A stretch of DNA of 64,000 nt, taken from positions 22,863,095 to 22,927,094 of the forward strand of contig CANTUZ010000010.1 of NCBI GenBank assembly GCA_947846985.1, given 5' to 3'. Below are positions 13,401 to 25,683 of the stretch, in pieces (position 1 is the stretch's first letter; every line of letters starts with the position of its first letter). Under the pieces are notes generated by a model that had not been told where the DNA came from, ran no database searches, and saw nothing but the letters and a program-made list of their open reading frames with translations. The stretch is from Fratercula arctica (taxonomy: Eukaryota > Chordata > Aves > Charadriiformes > Alcidae). The position numbers were made by a program, and so were the translations under genes.

Positions 13401-14831
13401 TGGAGCAAAGAGGAGGCTTGTGCCCTGGATCATGCAGTGGATCCTTCTGGAGGAGACTTACTGTCCTGGGAGATGGGACCTGCTGAAATGTGCACTCTCT
13501 GTTTAGAAATGGCCTGGTGAGAGTGGCTTGGAGTGAAACCTCCTTCCTCTCAGCAGCTAGGCAGCTCTGAGGCTAAAGCAATGTTCTCTGAAATGTAACA
13601 ATGAATTAATTTCAGGAGCATTCACTGAAAACATGCTCTCAAAGGACCTTGAATTGACAGCAGAGCTTGGGGAGTGCAGCACCAAGTTAGTTGTTAACAG
13701 TATACAAACAGAAATAATAGATTAGTGGCTTTGGTATCTCTAACCTCTGTTGATCTTTCACTTCCCCATATTGGTCCCCTTGGGATCTCCCTTTGTCTCC
13801 CTTCCACAGTCCTACCCAGTAAACAGCACATGGCCTGTGCCGGCTCCATCCAAGATCTGGCCAGGTGTTACCCCTGGAGCTGTATAGGTGCAGAAGAGAT
13901 GATCCCTGCCCATGAGCAATCACAGTTTGAGCAAGTGCAAGAAGAGCTAGGGGAAAGGGAATATTTCCTGTATGTTGGAGAACTGATGCTGAGAGATGGA
14001 AGCATCTGTGGTAAATCTGAGAAGTAAACCCAGAAGTAAATCTAATGGCTTGATGTGTGTGTTAACTGCGTTTGTCCATCTCCCCTCTGCTCCCTTCAGT
14101 GAGAGGCTCTCTGTACTGCGTCATAGGATATCCCGAATCCTGCATTTTGTAATTAAAGGCAGTCAGAAGAGAGCACAAATGCCCAGTGCCCTGCAAGTCA
14201 CCTGATAGAGATTTAAGTGCAGAACCAGTCATTTCCTTTAAATAAGGCCTTACTTATATGGTCTGTCTGCTAGTGTCCCACCTCAAGAAACTATGTATTT
14301 AATCCTGGCCTGGAACTGTGATTGAATAAACTAGGAAAAATATTTCTACTCAAATTAAGGCCTACCAGCCAGATTATTGTGAGTAACAGACCTGTTCCTA
14401 GATGGCAGCTTACATTTGTAAATAGTCAGTTGCACACACAAATAGTTTCACAGATAACTTGAGCACAGAAGAGTGATGACCATAAGTAAATACATTACTT
14501 AGGTGGGTCCTTCTAGTCAAGCTGTCACTTAATCTGTATGCACAATCCTAGAAATAATAGTGAAGTCCATTAAGTGCCCTGTCTTTAACCAAGAAGAAGG
14601 AAATAAAATAAATTTACAGCTTCAGAGAAGAGGCAGATATGAAAATCCAAGCTCAAACATTAACAGGTCAGCTGTTCACAAAGGTGTGTTTCAGTAAGTT
14701 CAAGGAAGGCACAGTAGAAAATTTGGGTGAGAAATGTCTCTGCTGTATTTCATTCCCAGCTGGCAGCCTCAGTGCAGCAATACTTGCACCTCTAAGGAGT
14801 TTGAAAGAGATCTTTTTCACTCGGTGGCCCA

Positions 14832-15820
14832 TTGCAGCGATTGTCATGGTGGGAAAGAGCAGCCAGAGACTTGTTTGGAGTCCCCATCACTCGGGTGCCT
14901 GAGCTTCTCACAACAGCCTGCAAAGACAGGGATGCACTCTTTTCATTTAGCAGCGGGAGTCCAGACCATAAGTGAGATGAAGCGATATGCCCAAGAAAAC
15001 TGGGAAGAGAATACAACTCCAGCTGCAGAACTTACCCCCTGTGATGGCAACTTCCCGTCATTCTCAGCTGTTCCTTACCCACCATGGCCTCTCACTCACA
15101 CTGTTCTCTCCTCTGTACCTTGGCATTTCAGCTGGGAGGTGGGATGGGAGTGTGATTCAGGCAGGAGACACCAGACACCATCCACAGGAACGATCTCCTC
15201 AGCAGCCCTGTCTTGATTCACGTAGGGGTCCTGCCTGGCCGCAGTGACAGGCAGGACTGTCCTCGAGGACAACAGAAGGCCTGGGGGAGGTGGTAGGAGG
15301 AGGACAGAGAGGAGCCATAGGGAAGGTTCTGCCAGCTTGTGGAAAGGCTGGACCGTAGAGTGCCTGCGAAATGAAAGGAGCCCCCTGGACCAGCCAGAGG
15401 TCCCATTGAGGGGGTGAAGGCAGCTGGAGCTTCAGCCTCTGAACTGAGGGGAGAGTGTCCTCCTCCAGGAGGGATGCTGCAGCTCTCTTACATCCGGCTG
15501 TGAACAGCAGGATTGGTAGCCCCAAGAACAGCAGATAGAGCTGCTGATAGCCCACAGGCTGCAGGGCCCCCTTCTCCTCCCACACCACGAGCCATCCCGA
15601 CTGGTGGTGTGCTGCGACTGGCCGGGGGCTCCCTGCAGGCAGCAGCACCATGTCCAGTGGCTGAAGCAAGCAGGACCCTTGCCCCGGGAGGGACAGCCCT
15701 TCCCTTCCCACAGGGTGCTGGGCACAGGTGCTGCAGATCTACCCTGCAGTGGAGCAGCAGATGGGGTGCTGCCCCAACCCAAAGAAAATAAGGGCTCAAA
15801 TAATCATAAAAAGGTTTTTC
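14832..15820. other. Unit start, downstream of the P450 gene; unassigned GC-rich sequence
   Basis: This is about 1 kb of unit sequence beyond the P450 poly(A) site (U2 30965-31946, U3 46657-47639, U4 62359-63340). On the minus strand it holds an unbroken 170-codon frame at 15199-15711, present in all four units, with one hydrophobic stretch (LYLLFLGLPILLF). Overlapping frames of 92-116 codons are open on both strands because the region is GC-rich and poor in stops. I do not recognise a product. Differences between copies in this frame (for example C to R and G to S) do not suggest protein constraint. Treat as probably non-coding. Confidence 0.4.
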
Positions 15821-15826
15821 TTTATT
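15821..15826 (-). promoter_or_regulatory. Poly(A) signal of the U1 P450 gene
   Basis: Minus-strand AATAAA about 390 nt after the P450 stop codon (16215-16217). It recurs unchanged at the same place in every unit. Confidence 0.75.
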
Positions 15827-16214
15827 GGGTCACTAATGTACACACGTGCAGCGCTAACCGTCTGCAAAGCATGCTGCTCTTGGTGGGACATATGCTGCAG
15901 GAGAAGAAGGTCGTGGGCAGCCATGGGAGCTGCGTGTGAGAAAATCAGCTATTTGATGCAGCCGCTGCGCTCAAGGAGCCCATGGAGAGCGCATCAGTGC
16001 AAGAGGCTGCAATGTCACCCAGGGCCTCCCTGGGATGTGGTAGGGCAGTTCCAGGAGGCTTTGAAGGTGTCTACTCCGTGCATGCACCTGTGTTTGGGCT
16101 GTCTTCCTGGAGGCCTTAGGGAGGTGTGCCAATGCTTCTGCCGTCGGTTTCAGTAAGGGAGATGTAAAAGGAGTAGCCAGGCTCAGGATGCCGTGAAAAG
16201 AGTTTCTGTGCTTT

Positions 16215-19200
16215 TTAGCGGGGGACAGCACAGAGCTGGTAGGCAGGAGGTACGTTGCTTGTCCCACTCAGTGTTGGGGTTATGCTGAGCTCCTGGGGGT
16301 CGACGACAGGCTTCAAGGTGAAGTTCTGCAAGATGATGGCCGTGAGTAGGAATATCTCCATGCGTGCCAGGCCCTCTCCGGGGCATATTCGCTTCCCTGG
16401 AAGTGAAAACAGCAAATAGTGCTCAACGGGTGTTGCCAAGTAGACAAGAGTTTGTACTAAGCAGGTATGTTATGCAGCTTTGTTTACCAGATACAGCTCC
16501 AGCAGTGAGATGGCTGTCGGGATTACTAAGGACGTTTGCAAGAGAATAGTTTGTTGGAGAAAATGGACCCCCACCCTTGGCAGTTTGGTTGGGTGTGTGA
16601 AGGAAGAACAAGAGCAGAAGAAGTCTTGAACATGGAGAGGGCGTCACAGAGAGAGTAAGGGGACATAAAGGACAGATGAGAAAAGAGAGGGTAGGGGCTA
16701 TTGGTAGGTGAGTGGTTGCATGTAGCCTGAGAGGTACTTAAGAGGTGCTGGCAAAAGTGCAACTACCACAGAAAGAGAGGTTGGTTAAGGATGACTTTGG
16801 TGGTTGTGTGGGAAGGTGACAGGTTTTTTAGAAAGCGCCAGTAGATCCCATTCACATCATTACATCGGCAACTCCCAGTAGGAGGTTTGAGAAGCCACCA
16901 GGCCTGAGCAAGATGGGAGATGCAGCTGGGGAACGGAGCAGCAGGGAGGAGTTATCCAGAGAGCAGTGAGCCCGATGGAAGCACCGGTGGGACCACGCTG
17001 GGAAGAGGGAGTGGGTGTTATAGGGAAAGGCAGAATGGTCCCCAGAGGAGGAGGAGGAGGACAGAGAGAGGAAGAGAGAGAAAGCCTGTGCTTTACCTGC
17101 TGAGAAGGGCATGAAGAACTCGCTCTTCCTAAAGGTGCCGTTCTCGTTCAAGAAGTGTCCGGGGTTGAACTCATTTGGGTTTGGAAACTCTTTGCTGTCA
17201 TGGAGGACCGAAGTGAGGACAGGAAAGATTGTGGTGCCCTGAGATAACGCAAGGAGAAGAGCAGAATACGAAGGGGAGGTGAGTTAGGTCACTTAATCCA
17301 ACTGCCTGCCAAGGCAAGACTGAGCATCCCAGCACAGTCCTACTAGCGCCTTTGGTTTCCTGCTGGGGACCTTGCCTTTGGGGAGGCAGCTTGAGGGAGA
17401 CCCTGCTGGATGTGACAGCAGGGACAGTTGTTGGCTGATCTTCCTGAATGCTCCCTCTCACTTTCAGACCATTTATCCTCACTTTGCTCTAGTCATCTGG
17501 GGACACCCCACCTAATTCTTCCTCTTTCTTAGTGTTTCACCATAATGAACTTGTAGATGTTCCTTCTTTTCTGTGAGCCCCGAAAAGCAAAAGCACACAA
17601 GGTTGTGGAGATGAAGCTCCTTTCCCCTCTCCTGACAAATTTCTCCCGCCACCGTCCTCATCCTTCCCTCTTCCTGACCAGCCGTTGGTGGGGGTGTGGG
17701 ATAAGTAATCCAACAGTGATGACACAAGAGCCATCTGCTAGAAGCAGAGCAGGTCCCTGGGTCCTGCCTTTTGATTTTACACAGGCAGCTGAAAATTAAA
17801 ATGCCAACAGCCTGTGTGCTGCTGTTCCCCTGCTGTACACAGTCAGCCAGAAGAGCAATGAGCATTGCTGCTCCAGGCCAGGCCATGGGTTGCTGTAGCC
17901 CACCAGCCTGCCTCTGGCAATGGCCAGCAGTGACTGCCTCAAGAAGCATGTGAAAACAGGGCAAAGAGGTTTTGCTTGTTCCCTTGATTGCAAACATAGC
18001 CTTCAGCACTTTGTGGCTCAGGGGCTTTCTGTGCTCAATAACCACCAACTGACTTTGCTTCCAAGCATGTGCCCAGGCTCTCCTGGATGGTGGTGAGCAG
18101 TTCCATGGCTTTGCTGCCTTTTGCGTGAGGAGTCACTGCTCTGTTTTTTTGTGAACCCACTGTGTTTCTGCAGATGGATCAAGCCGCAGAGCAAGTGAGC
18201 AAAGGTGTTGGGCAGAGCTACGGTTCCAGTCTTGGCTCATGGAGCGGCAGCAAGGGACTGCGAGTGAGCTACAGGAGCCTGAGGATAAAACCTTCCTGAA
18301 GGGCTGGGTGACAACTAGGTCAGGCCACAGCATTTCTAGCTTCTGGCTTGTAACTGACAGCCTAAGAGCAAAAGTGCTGCCACCTTGTTGATGAACTTGA
18401 GGGACCTTGCCCACTAACCTTGGGAATGACATACTCTCTGAAGCAGAGGTCTTTGGTCACAGCGCGAGGGACACTCAGGGGGATGAGGGAGATGAAGCGC
18501 TGGATTTCGTGGACCACCGCATCTGTGTAGGGCATCTGGGCCCGGTCAGCCACGCAAGGTTTTCGTGATCGTCCTACTACCCGGTCGATCTCTTCTTGAA
18601 CTTTCTCTGTCATGAGAGGCACAAACCATAAAATGGGTAAATCAAACCAAACCTACCTAAACAGGTTGCCCTAGGCTGCCCACAGGTCACACATCACAGA
18701 TGACAGGAGCATTGATGCTGGTTTTGGTGTTGACTAGAACACAGTTCCACTGCGGGCCATGCAAAGGATGTCCTCCTAGTGACTTGACTTAAATAGGAGC
18801 ACTGGGCGGTAAAGACACAGTCAAGTCCTTGGCTGTGTGGGGAGTGCAGCTGATGGTGATGCCAGTGAAGCTGAGGGATCTCCAATGCCTACCCTGGGGA
18901 ATGATGGTGCAAGGACTTTGCCCATTTGGGTAAAACATGAGAGAGAGAGAGGAGAAAAGCTGGGAGAAGGATGTGGTGTTAGACATGTGCCCATCCCAGG
19001 GGAACAGCTAGAGAGGAAGAGGTCACAGACTGGTACCTTGTATCTTCGGGTATTTGAGAAGAAGCAGAAGCCCGTATCTTACAGTCGTGCTAGTTGTCTC
19101 GGTTCCAGCAACGAACAAGTCGAAGGTGGTAATTATCAGGTTCTTCATGTGGAAACTGGAACTGGGATGCTCTTTCTCCTAGGGAAAAGGCTGGGCTGTT

Positions 19201-22049
19201 TCTCTGGCTGAGCTGAGAAAAGTGGCCCTTTCTTGTGTCATCCCAGGCCTTCCTTCTCACCTAGAGCTGTTGCATTTCTCTGCTAAGGTGCAGCAGCCAT
19301 CTGGGACATTGCAGTGCTATCTTAGTGCAGTAAGCTCAACCCCAGAGCAGCCTTCTTTCAAGCCGTGCACCGAATGGTACGTGGCTGCATGTCTGCCCTT
19401 GCTGTGCTAACTGCTTTCCAGTGGAAGAACTGCGAGATGAGACTGCACGTGTCCCTGTGTTTCAGCGAGAGCAGATGAAGGTCTTGCTGTCCGAGCAGCT
19501 GCAGGTAGTGGCTGGTGAGTGTGCAGACCCAGAGCTATAAGCTCTAGTACGGGTAATATCTGGGGTATTGCTGGTGTCTTCCTGCTGCACAGCCTAGCTG
19601 CCTGGGAAGGGATCATCCCAATGTCTGTGTTACTTAGGAGAGGGAAGGGGCTCAGCATAGGTGTGTTTGGGGATGAGCTGGGGCTGTATGCTGTCTCCTT
19701 ACCTCCTGCATTTTGGTGAGGAAGCAGTCAATGAAATCCTGAGGGGAGCTGGGATCTAGGGAGTCTTGGTGTATCTTCACCTCCTCTGCCACAAAGGCTT
19801 TTAGAGCATCAATTTCTCTGAATATTTTGTTGTGTGGGCCAGGCAAGTAATCCAGGATATTTGAGAACATCTGGTAGAGCTGGAAAGAAAGAAACAGGAG
19901 GGTCCCTAGCATGACCATTGCCCCATCCTTTGATATTACCAAAGAGCCTAGGAAGGTCACAACCCTCTCAACTGAGACAAGCAGAAGGGTGGTGAGGCTG
20001 GGCAGTCCAACAGAGCAGTAGGGGCTTGCTTAGTGGTAGGAACCTCAGGTGGAGAAGAAGGGTATCAGAACTAGGGGAAAGCACCCTCCCCTCTCCATTG
20101 GTGAGGGTGCTTCTTGCTCTTGAATGAATTCCCTCCTGTGCAGCAGAGCACTGATGGGGTCCTACTTAGAAGACTGAAATGGGACTTCACTGGGAGGAAG
20201 GCTCCCTGCTCCCCTAGGAGAATGCTGACACAGTAAAATGGCGACTGAGTGTACCTGTCCCAAGTAGCCGTTCATCATCTCAAAGATGTTGTTCATGTTG
20301 TTCATCAGGGCCAGGAACTTCTTGTCTTTATAGTCATATCGCCTCCCAAAGACAATGGAGCATATGATGTTGGAGACAGCACAGCTCAGCATGAAGGTTG
20401 GGTCAAAAGGTGTTCCTGTGATTTCAGAAAAGTTACAAACCGTAAAGAAAACCAACTATGGCTACTTATGGCTACTGTGGGTATCCTGAGCTCTGGTTGT
20501 TAGTGGAACTATCAGAACACAGTCTCTGAATGACACAGAAGGGTCCCCAAAAAGAACAGTATGTGATCATGGAATTATTTCCTGCTTTGTAATGAGGGGC
20601 AGCTGGTGCACGGACAAAACACGTGCTAATTCTATTCTATGCTGAAGACATGGGTCTCCCTTAATACAGTCCTTTTTTTGCAAACATAAGCTATATTAAA
20701 AACGGAGCATACCCTTTGTTTTGTTGATCTCTTCTAGCAAGTGCTCAGATTCCTCCTGGATCCTCTCTTCAATGCTCCTCTTCCCCATTCCAAAGTTGCG
20801 CAGAGTGCTGAGAGCAAACCGCCGGACTTGTAACCACTCCTGGTTGTTGCTAAAAATAATCCCTGCAGAGGAAGAAGGAAGAGGAAAGACCTGGCTTCGG
20901 TGTGCTGGGTGTGCGATGAAGAGAGGCTCACAGTGACAGTGATTCCTGTCCCTGGGAGAGCACTGTCATGGTAACGTCGTAGAGTCCTGTGGCTTGGAGA
21001 CACCCTATGGAGGTACTGTAGTCCACCTGCCTGCTTTTGGCCTTCTCCACCACATACCCAACCTCCCTGTGAACAATTCGTCACTCATACCTGCACATAA
21101 GTTCCCTTCCTGCAGCTGGTGGCTGTTGCCGCTTGCCCTTTCACTGCACATCACTAAGATCAGTCTGACTCCATTTCTCTGCTACCCTCTTTGGGTGATG
21201 AAAGGCAGCAATTACAGCCCACTCTGCCTTCCCTTCTCCAGGTAGGACCCACCCGCTCCCCGCAGTCCTCCCTCATGCATGGTACATTCCAGCCCTAATC
21301 TGCTGAATGAAGGCTCAAGCCCTTCCCTTCTCCTCAGAAGGAGCTCACTCAGCAAACATACCTAATCCATTGCTAGCCTTCTCTCCTATTGCCATGTGTC
21401 CTCTGGCAGCAAACTCGTCCGCGTGATCAACCAAGGCTTCTTTCACCGCATCATGTCCGTGCAGCACCACCACTGGGTGAGAGCCCAGATGCACTGTGAA
21501 CACTGGTCCATACTCTTCACTGAGCTGTCAAAACGCAAGACAGAAGATGGCCATGGAGCAGAGCTGGAGGAGGAGTTGAAAAATGGCCTTGCTGCTGCAT
21601 CCCACTGCAGGCAGTGCAGCCTCCCAGGCCAGCAACATCAAGATTTCATCCTCTCATGCTAAACGTAGGTGTGGAGAGGGTTCCCAGCTATCAGGCCCTG
21701 AACAACAATGACAACAGCAGTGCCGGGGAGCAGCTGAGATCCTCATGGCTTTTCTGCACCTCTGGGATTGCTACTCATCAAGCTATGGCCACAGGTTGTC
21801 CCCATGCAGAGGTCCCACCCATTTCTTGCCCACAGAAGAAAGTAAGAGAGAAGAAGAAAGTGGCCTTACCTTCTGGAGGGTTTTGGCCAAGTCCTTTGGT
21901 TTCACCTGCAGCAAGTTACCTAGGATGGGAAGGGGAGCCGGTCCCGGAGGCATCTTCCCCTTTCCAGACCTCCCTCTCCATGCTGTGATGGAGAGCAGGC
22001 AAGCAATGCAAACCAGGAGGACAACAGTGGCTGCTCCCAGGAGCTCCAT
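16215..22049 (-). CDS. Cytochrome P450, CYP2C family (CYP2C45-like), copy 1, complete
   Basis: Haem-thiolate monooxygenase of the ER membrane, expected to oxidise drugs, steroids or fatty acids with electrons from P450 reductase. Nine exons: 21870-22049, 21362-21524, 20713-20862, 20255-20415, 19703-19879, 19037-19178, 18419-18606, 17097-17238, 16215-16396. They sum to 1,485 nt (494 aa plus TAA), and the exon lengths match the CYP2 plan. Features in order: an N-terminal membrane anchor ([19 protein letters not shown]), the proline-rich hinge [12 protein letters not shown], the C-helix WxxxR (W124, R128), the I-helix AGTETTS (301-307), ExxR (E358-R361) and the haem loop FSAGKRICPG with Cys439. 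All donors are GT (exon 7 uses GTTAGT) and all acceptors AG. The start has a TATA box about 50 bp upstream. Compared with copies 2 and 3 it differs at residues 64, 76, 108, 109, 111, 181, 214, 216, 241, 293, 294, 300 and 366. Ortholog naming rests on memory of chicken CYP2C45. Confidence 0.93.
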
Positions 22050-22160
22050 TTGCTTCTGTGCCTCAGGAGGGAGTGACTCTGGCTGCCGGAGCCCGAGTCT
22101 ATATACCGAAGGGCTGTGTTAGCTCAACAGCAGGTTTTGGATGACGTGGCTGAGTCAGTC
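22050..22160 (-). promoter_or_regulatory. Core promoter of the U1 P450 gene: TATA box and ARE/MARE-like site
   Basis: Read on the minus strand, GTATATAG at 22099-22106 is a TATA box about 50 bp before the ATG, so the 5' UTR would be about 20-25 nt. Further upstream, TGACTCAGC (22149-22157 on the minus strand) fits the antioxidant-response/MARE consensus TGACnnnGC and contains an AP-1 core. Next to it this copy has a CRE-like TGACGTGG (plus strand 22142-22149). GTTAATTG at 22223-22230 could be an HNF1 half-site. Function is inferred from motifs only. Confidence 0.6.
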
Positions 22161-23461
22161 AATATTAGTACTCAATCATTTGTTTGACTGCCCTGTGTTA
22201 TGAAACTGGGACTTCTCTCAGTGTTAATTGGCCATCGAAGACACACCTTATCTCAAACAATTGCAGAGGCCAACTGAGGTTAAGAAATTTACAATGTGTT
22301 CATAAAACTTGTTTTGTTTCATCTGGAGTTTATTATTAAAGAGATCACACTAGGGGCACACTCTTCTACTGAGGCGCTCCTGGAAATTCACTGTCGCGAG
22401 AGTATCTTCGAAGTACTTCAGTGCTATTTGCATTTTCTGTTCTTTGGTATTAAGCGTACGAGCTCTCGGTGGAGTGAGCCACCCTTGCTTGTTCCTGAAG
22501 TCTTCCTGACATCATCAGTGGAGTTTGCACTGCGTGTGATGTGCCAAAGAACATACTGATGTGTTCTCCTCAGTGCGCAGCAATTGCCTCAGTCTCTCTC
22601 CCTGGAGATGTCTGGCCTCACAGGAGAGGAAAGTATAAAAGTACCCATCTGGAAAGGGCAGAAAGGTCTCCAGACATCACAATAGATAAGAAAGGATTTG
22701 CCGGGAGAGGTAAGAAAAAGATATAAGAAAAGGGGACTAGACCCTGGGGCTCTGACCTCTTTGAGGTCCCCTAGAGGAAAGAGTGAGAGAAGCAGGTAGA
22801 GAAGAGAGAAATGAAGAACTTGAGAGGGTCTCTGGGCAATGGCTTCCCAAGCTGAGACAGAGCTGCGCATGTGAGAGGCTGGGTGTAGGTCAGTGCAGCC
22901 TGGCAACTAGTCCTTGCACTTGCACTGACCCAAGCAGCACACCCAAGCTACTGCTAGAAGCTGGCATGTACAAGTTCCTGTTTTGTTGTTGCCTGACTGC
23001 CGTATGAGGAACCGCTCCCCTGGAAGGGCCAGAGGTGCTCTGGGAGACTGCAGAGCACGTCTGGTGTGTTGCAAGGACTTCAAAAAGAGCTGGAGGCTTC
23101 CTGCCCACTCCGGGGCTGTGTACCTGCGAGGTCCCAACAGCAGCGGCAATGGCAGGTAGAAAGGACCCGCAGGGCTGTGGCACTGCCTGTGCTGAGCTTG
23201 CTCAGTCTGGCCACATCCCTCTGTCTTTCCTGAGCTGCGACGCTTCTGCAGGCAGACAGGACTCATCCAACTGAGCAGAAGGTGTTGCGAGGATAGGGGA
23301 TGTGGGACTTGGTGGGAATTAGTGAGGGGCCTGGGTGAACCAGGTGCTTGGTTGGAGTGTGCTGGGTTTGCTGTGCCGCAGCGGGTTAGCGTGAGTTTCC
23401 CCTTCACTCAGAGGAGCTAGCGAAGTTTTGCAAAAGTTTCTGTAGCTTCCCCATAAGTTCT

Positions 23462-23821
23462 TACGTCATCCTTGCTCTCTTGCATTGGTGCAATAATTTG
23501 CTAGTTGTTCTTTTTAAATGGCATTTCACTTCTTAAAGCCCTGTACTTGATACTTTGGTGGAAAAACTGAATTGCCAACAAGTTTGGGCTGGTTGCTTAT
23601 CTGCTGACGTGAACTCCTCTGCATCGGCTCGGAAGTTGCCAGGGCAGTTCATGGGAGTTCACGTAGCTCTAGGTGAAAGCGGAGTTCATGGGAGTTTGCA
23701 TGGCTACCTGAGGTCTCTCTGCTGCCTGAGTTCATTACCTTCCCACCTTCCTGTAAAGTTCCGTTGATCCTGGGGACAAGGGCTTCCTTCCTAGCTCTAC
23801 CTCACAGTTTGAGACATACTT
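23462..23821. other. ~360 bp block present in U1, absent from U2 and U3
   Basis: U2 and U3 run directly from CATAAGTTCT (39515 and 55213 regions) through one extra G into TGGGCAAAAGC, while U1 has about 360 bp between these flanks. The identical junction, including the extra G, shows that U2 and U3 inherited one event. No target-site duplication or transposon end flanks the block. A deletion before U2 and U3 separated is the simpler reading, but an insertion in U1 is not excluded. Confidence 0.85.
23610..23734 (-). promoter_or_regulatory. Candidate xenobiotic-response enhancer: tandem DR4 nuclear-receptor sites
   Basis: AGTTCA half-sites at 23646-23651 and 23656-23661, separated by TGGG, form a perfect DR4. 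A second, degenerate DR4 follows at 23683-23698 (AGTTCA, TGGG, AGTTTG). Further half-sites lie at 23610-23615 (as TGAACT) and 23729-23734, and AGGTGA at 23671-23676 sits six bases before one of them. Avian CYP2H1 and CYP2C45 phenobarbital-response units are known to work through DR4 sites bound by the chicken xenobiotic receptor with RXR. This cluster is 1.6 kb upstream of the U1 P450 start. Activity is inferred. It is missing from U2 and U3. Confidence 0.6.
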
Positions 23822-25635
23822 TGGGCAAAAGCTCTGGAACTAGGAATACTTTCAAGATTTCTCATTTTCATCAGAATAAAATCATTATATTCCAAATATT
23901 CCCACCACCCTGGCAGACACACTGGGGATTTACACGGGAGGAAAACCCATAAGACTAGTCACTCAGACCTTTCCCTGTGGGAAACCACAGACCTTTTCAT
24001 GTCACAGTAGTATTCAAGGGTTTTCTGAGTACTCACTTCTGTTTGCAGCTGCTAAGAGTAGGCAGGACTGGTCTGTCCTCTCCGTGCATGTGAAAGTCCA
24101 GGAAGGCCAGGCTGAAATCCCCTCCTCTCCATCTTCACCAGGAGCTTTGGTTTTAAGTTAGTTGGAGGCACACATTAGGGATATTCAAAGAAAAGGCTAC
24201 CAGTGTTGTAGCTTTGTCTCTTTTTTCCTAAACTAAAGCACAAGCTTGAAGCAAAACTGTCGTCATTGTGTAGAAGGCTTACTGCCTGAGCCTTCTCTTT
24301 TTGGACCTTGATTCAGAAGGTGGCACCGCGAAATGCCTCTCCTGCCCACTGTGCTGCCAGCACCCCTCATCTCCGGGAAGCTTGGTGTGGATATCCCCGC
24401 TGTCTGCAAATACTGTTCACCTTCTGTGGAGGATTGTTTTGACCGAGTCTCTCCTCCATGCACTGCCATTTTGTGCCACATAAGGTGCACAGTACAAGCC
24501 AGACACACAACGATCTCGTCAGAGGCAGTCCCACAATGCGCAGGGCATTTTCTACTCCTCTTTCCAGCACTTCTTTGTGGTGGTGTTTAATACTTACTTT
24601 TCTTCCCACAGAAGCTCTAGAGAGCTTTCTACAGCCAGGGCTACTCCTACACTGCCGCTATGTCTGCCCCGGTCTCCAGGCTCAAAATTGTTGGGAGGAG
24701 AGGATTTTCCTGATGGATATCCCAGGAAGATTTTAGCTTGCTGGGGTCAGCTTCAGGCTAGTGGCCTACAGAGATTTTTGGCCTCCCCTGCCTTCATCTC
24801 CTGCGTGTCCTGTTTGTGGTGGTCTTGAGTGCTAGCTAAATTGGTGCTTACAGCTGGGTCACCGTACCGCGTGAGAACTATTGAATGGATGAGGAAGAGA
24901 TTTGAGAGGAAGAGAGACCTGCCTGTTTCCTCTCAGCCAGGCTGCTTTCCGCTGCCTATCCCAACTTCTTCTGAACAAAGCATCTCGTTTCCATGAATGT
25001 CAGGCTCATTTTAATTGCCTCCCATCTCCGCATCCTCCAACACGGCTTTCAAGTGTCTGTGTGTAGAAATTAGGAAAGGGCACTTACCTGAAACCGTTCT
25101 CAGCACAGCTATTGCCTGGGGGACCTACAGCACCCCCAGTGTTGTTTCACATAGAGTTATTCTTCACGTACCTGTAGATATTTTTCCTATGAGCATAAAC
25201 GAAGTATTGGTGGGTTAAAGTGTAATGAAAGCTATCTCTATAGCTCCAAAGTGCTTCATTTAGTTGTTATTTTTTACCCAGTTATCAGCAGATAATGCAG
25301 TGAAGTGAAGCATTCAGCAGTCATGCAGTGGCTGTGAGATTTGGGCAAGCTGTCCTGGCACAAGCTTCTACAGAGATGAAGCCTCCCTCCCTGCCAAAGT
25401 CCAAATGTTTTCCCCAGGTTCCTCTCCACTGCGGCTGCCCGGTGCCCAGGCAGGCGCTGGGACGAGCACATTTGGTTTGTGAGCGCGGCTCAAACAGCAG
25501 GCAGAGGCTTTCTCTGGGATTACAGAGGCTCCCCTTACCTGTGTCTCAGGCCTATCTTGGCAGCCCACTTGGCCAGCCTTTGGGGGTGGGTGTCCCACAG
25601 AGCATATGGTCCTGCCACCTAGCAGCTATGCCCGG

Positions 25636-25683
25636 AACGGTCCTGGACTGCAAACGGGGCTGTAGTCCACAGCCAGGACCGTT
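25636..25683. repeat. Inverted repeat with 11-bp arms (U1)
   Basis: AACGGTCCTGG (25636-25646) and CCAGGACCGTT (25673-25683) are perfect inverted arms around 26 nt. An alternative smaller hairpin (GGCTGT with ACAGCC) overlaps the right arm. Unchanged in U2 (41334-41381) and U3 (57031-57078). No known function. Confidence 0.6.

Larger units (their letters stand above)
8560..14831 (+). other. TLL2 3' UTR followed by intergenic sequence
   Basis: The first ~1.5 kb after the TLL2 stop is probably 3' UTR, with candidate AATAAA signals at 10096-10101 and 10373-10378. An A-rich stretch lies near 9992-10021 and a short AC microsatellite at 10388-10401. The rest, to the left edge of the tandem array, has scattered short open frames (the longest, 12518-12937, is 139 codons). 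None has a recognisable domain, a signal peptide or flanking splice sites. I recognise no mobile element with defined ends. Confidence 0.55.

Noticed and set aside
18938..18955. GA-rich microsatellite in P450 intron 6 (and GGA triplets in intron 8)
   Set aside because: Short simple repeats with no evident role; only the one-triplet length difference in U3 is noted under its gene.
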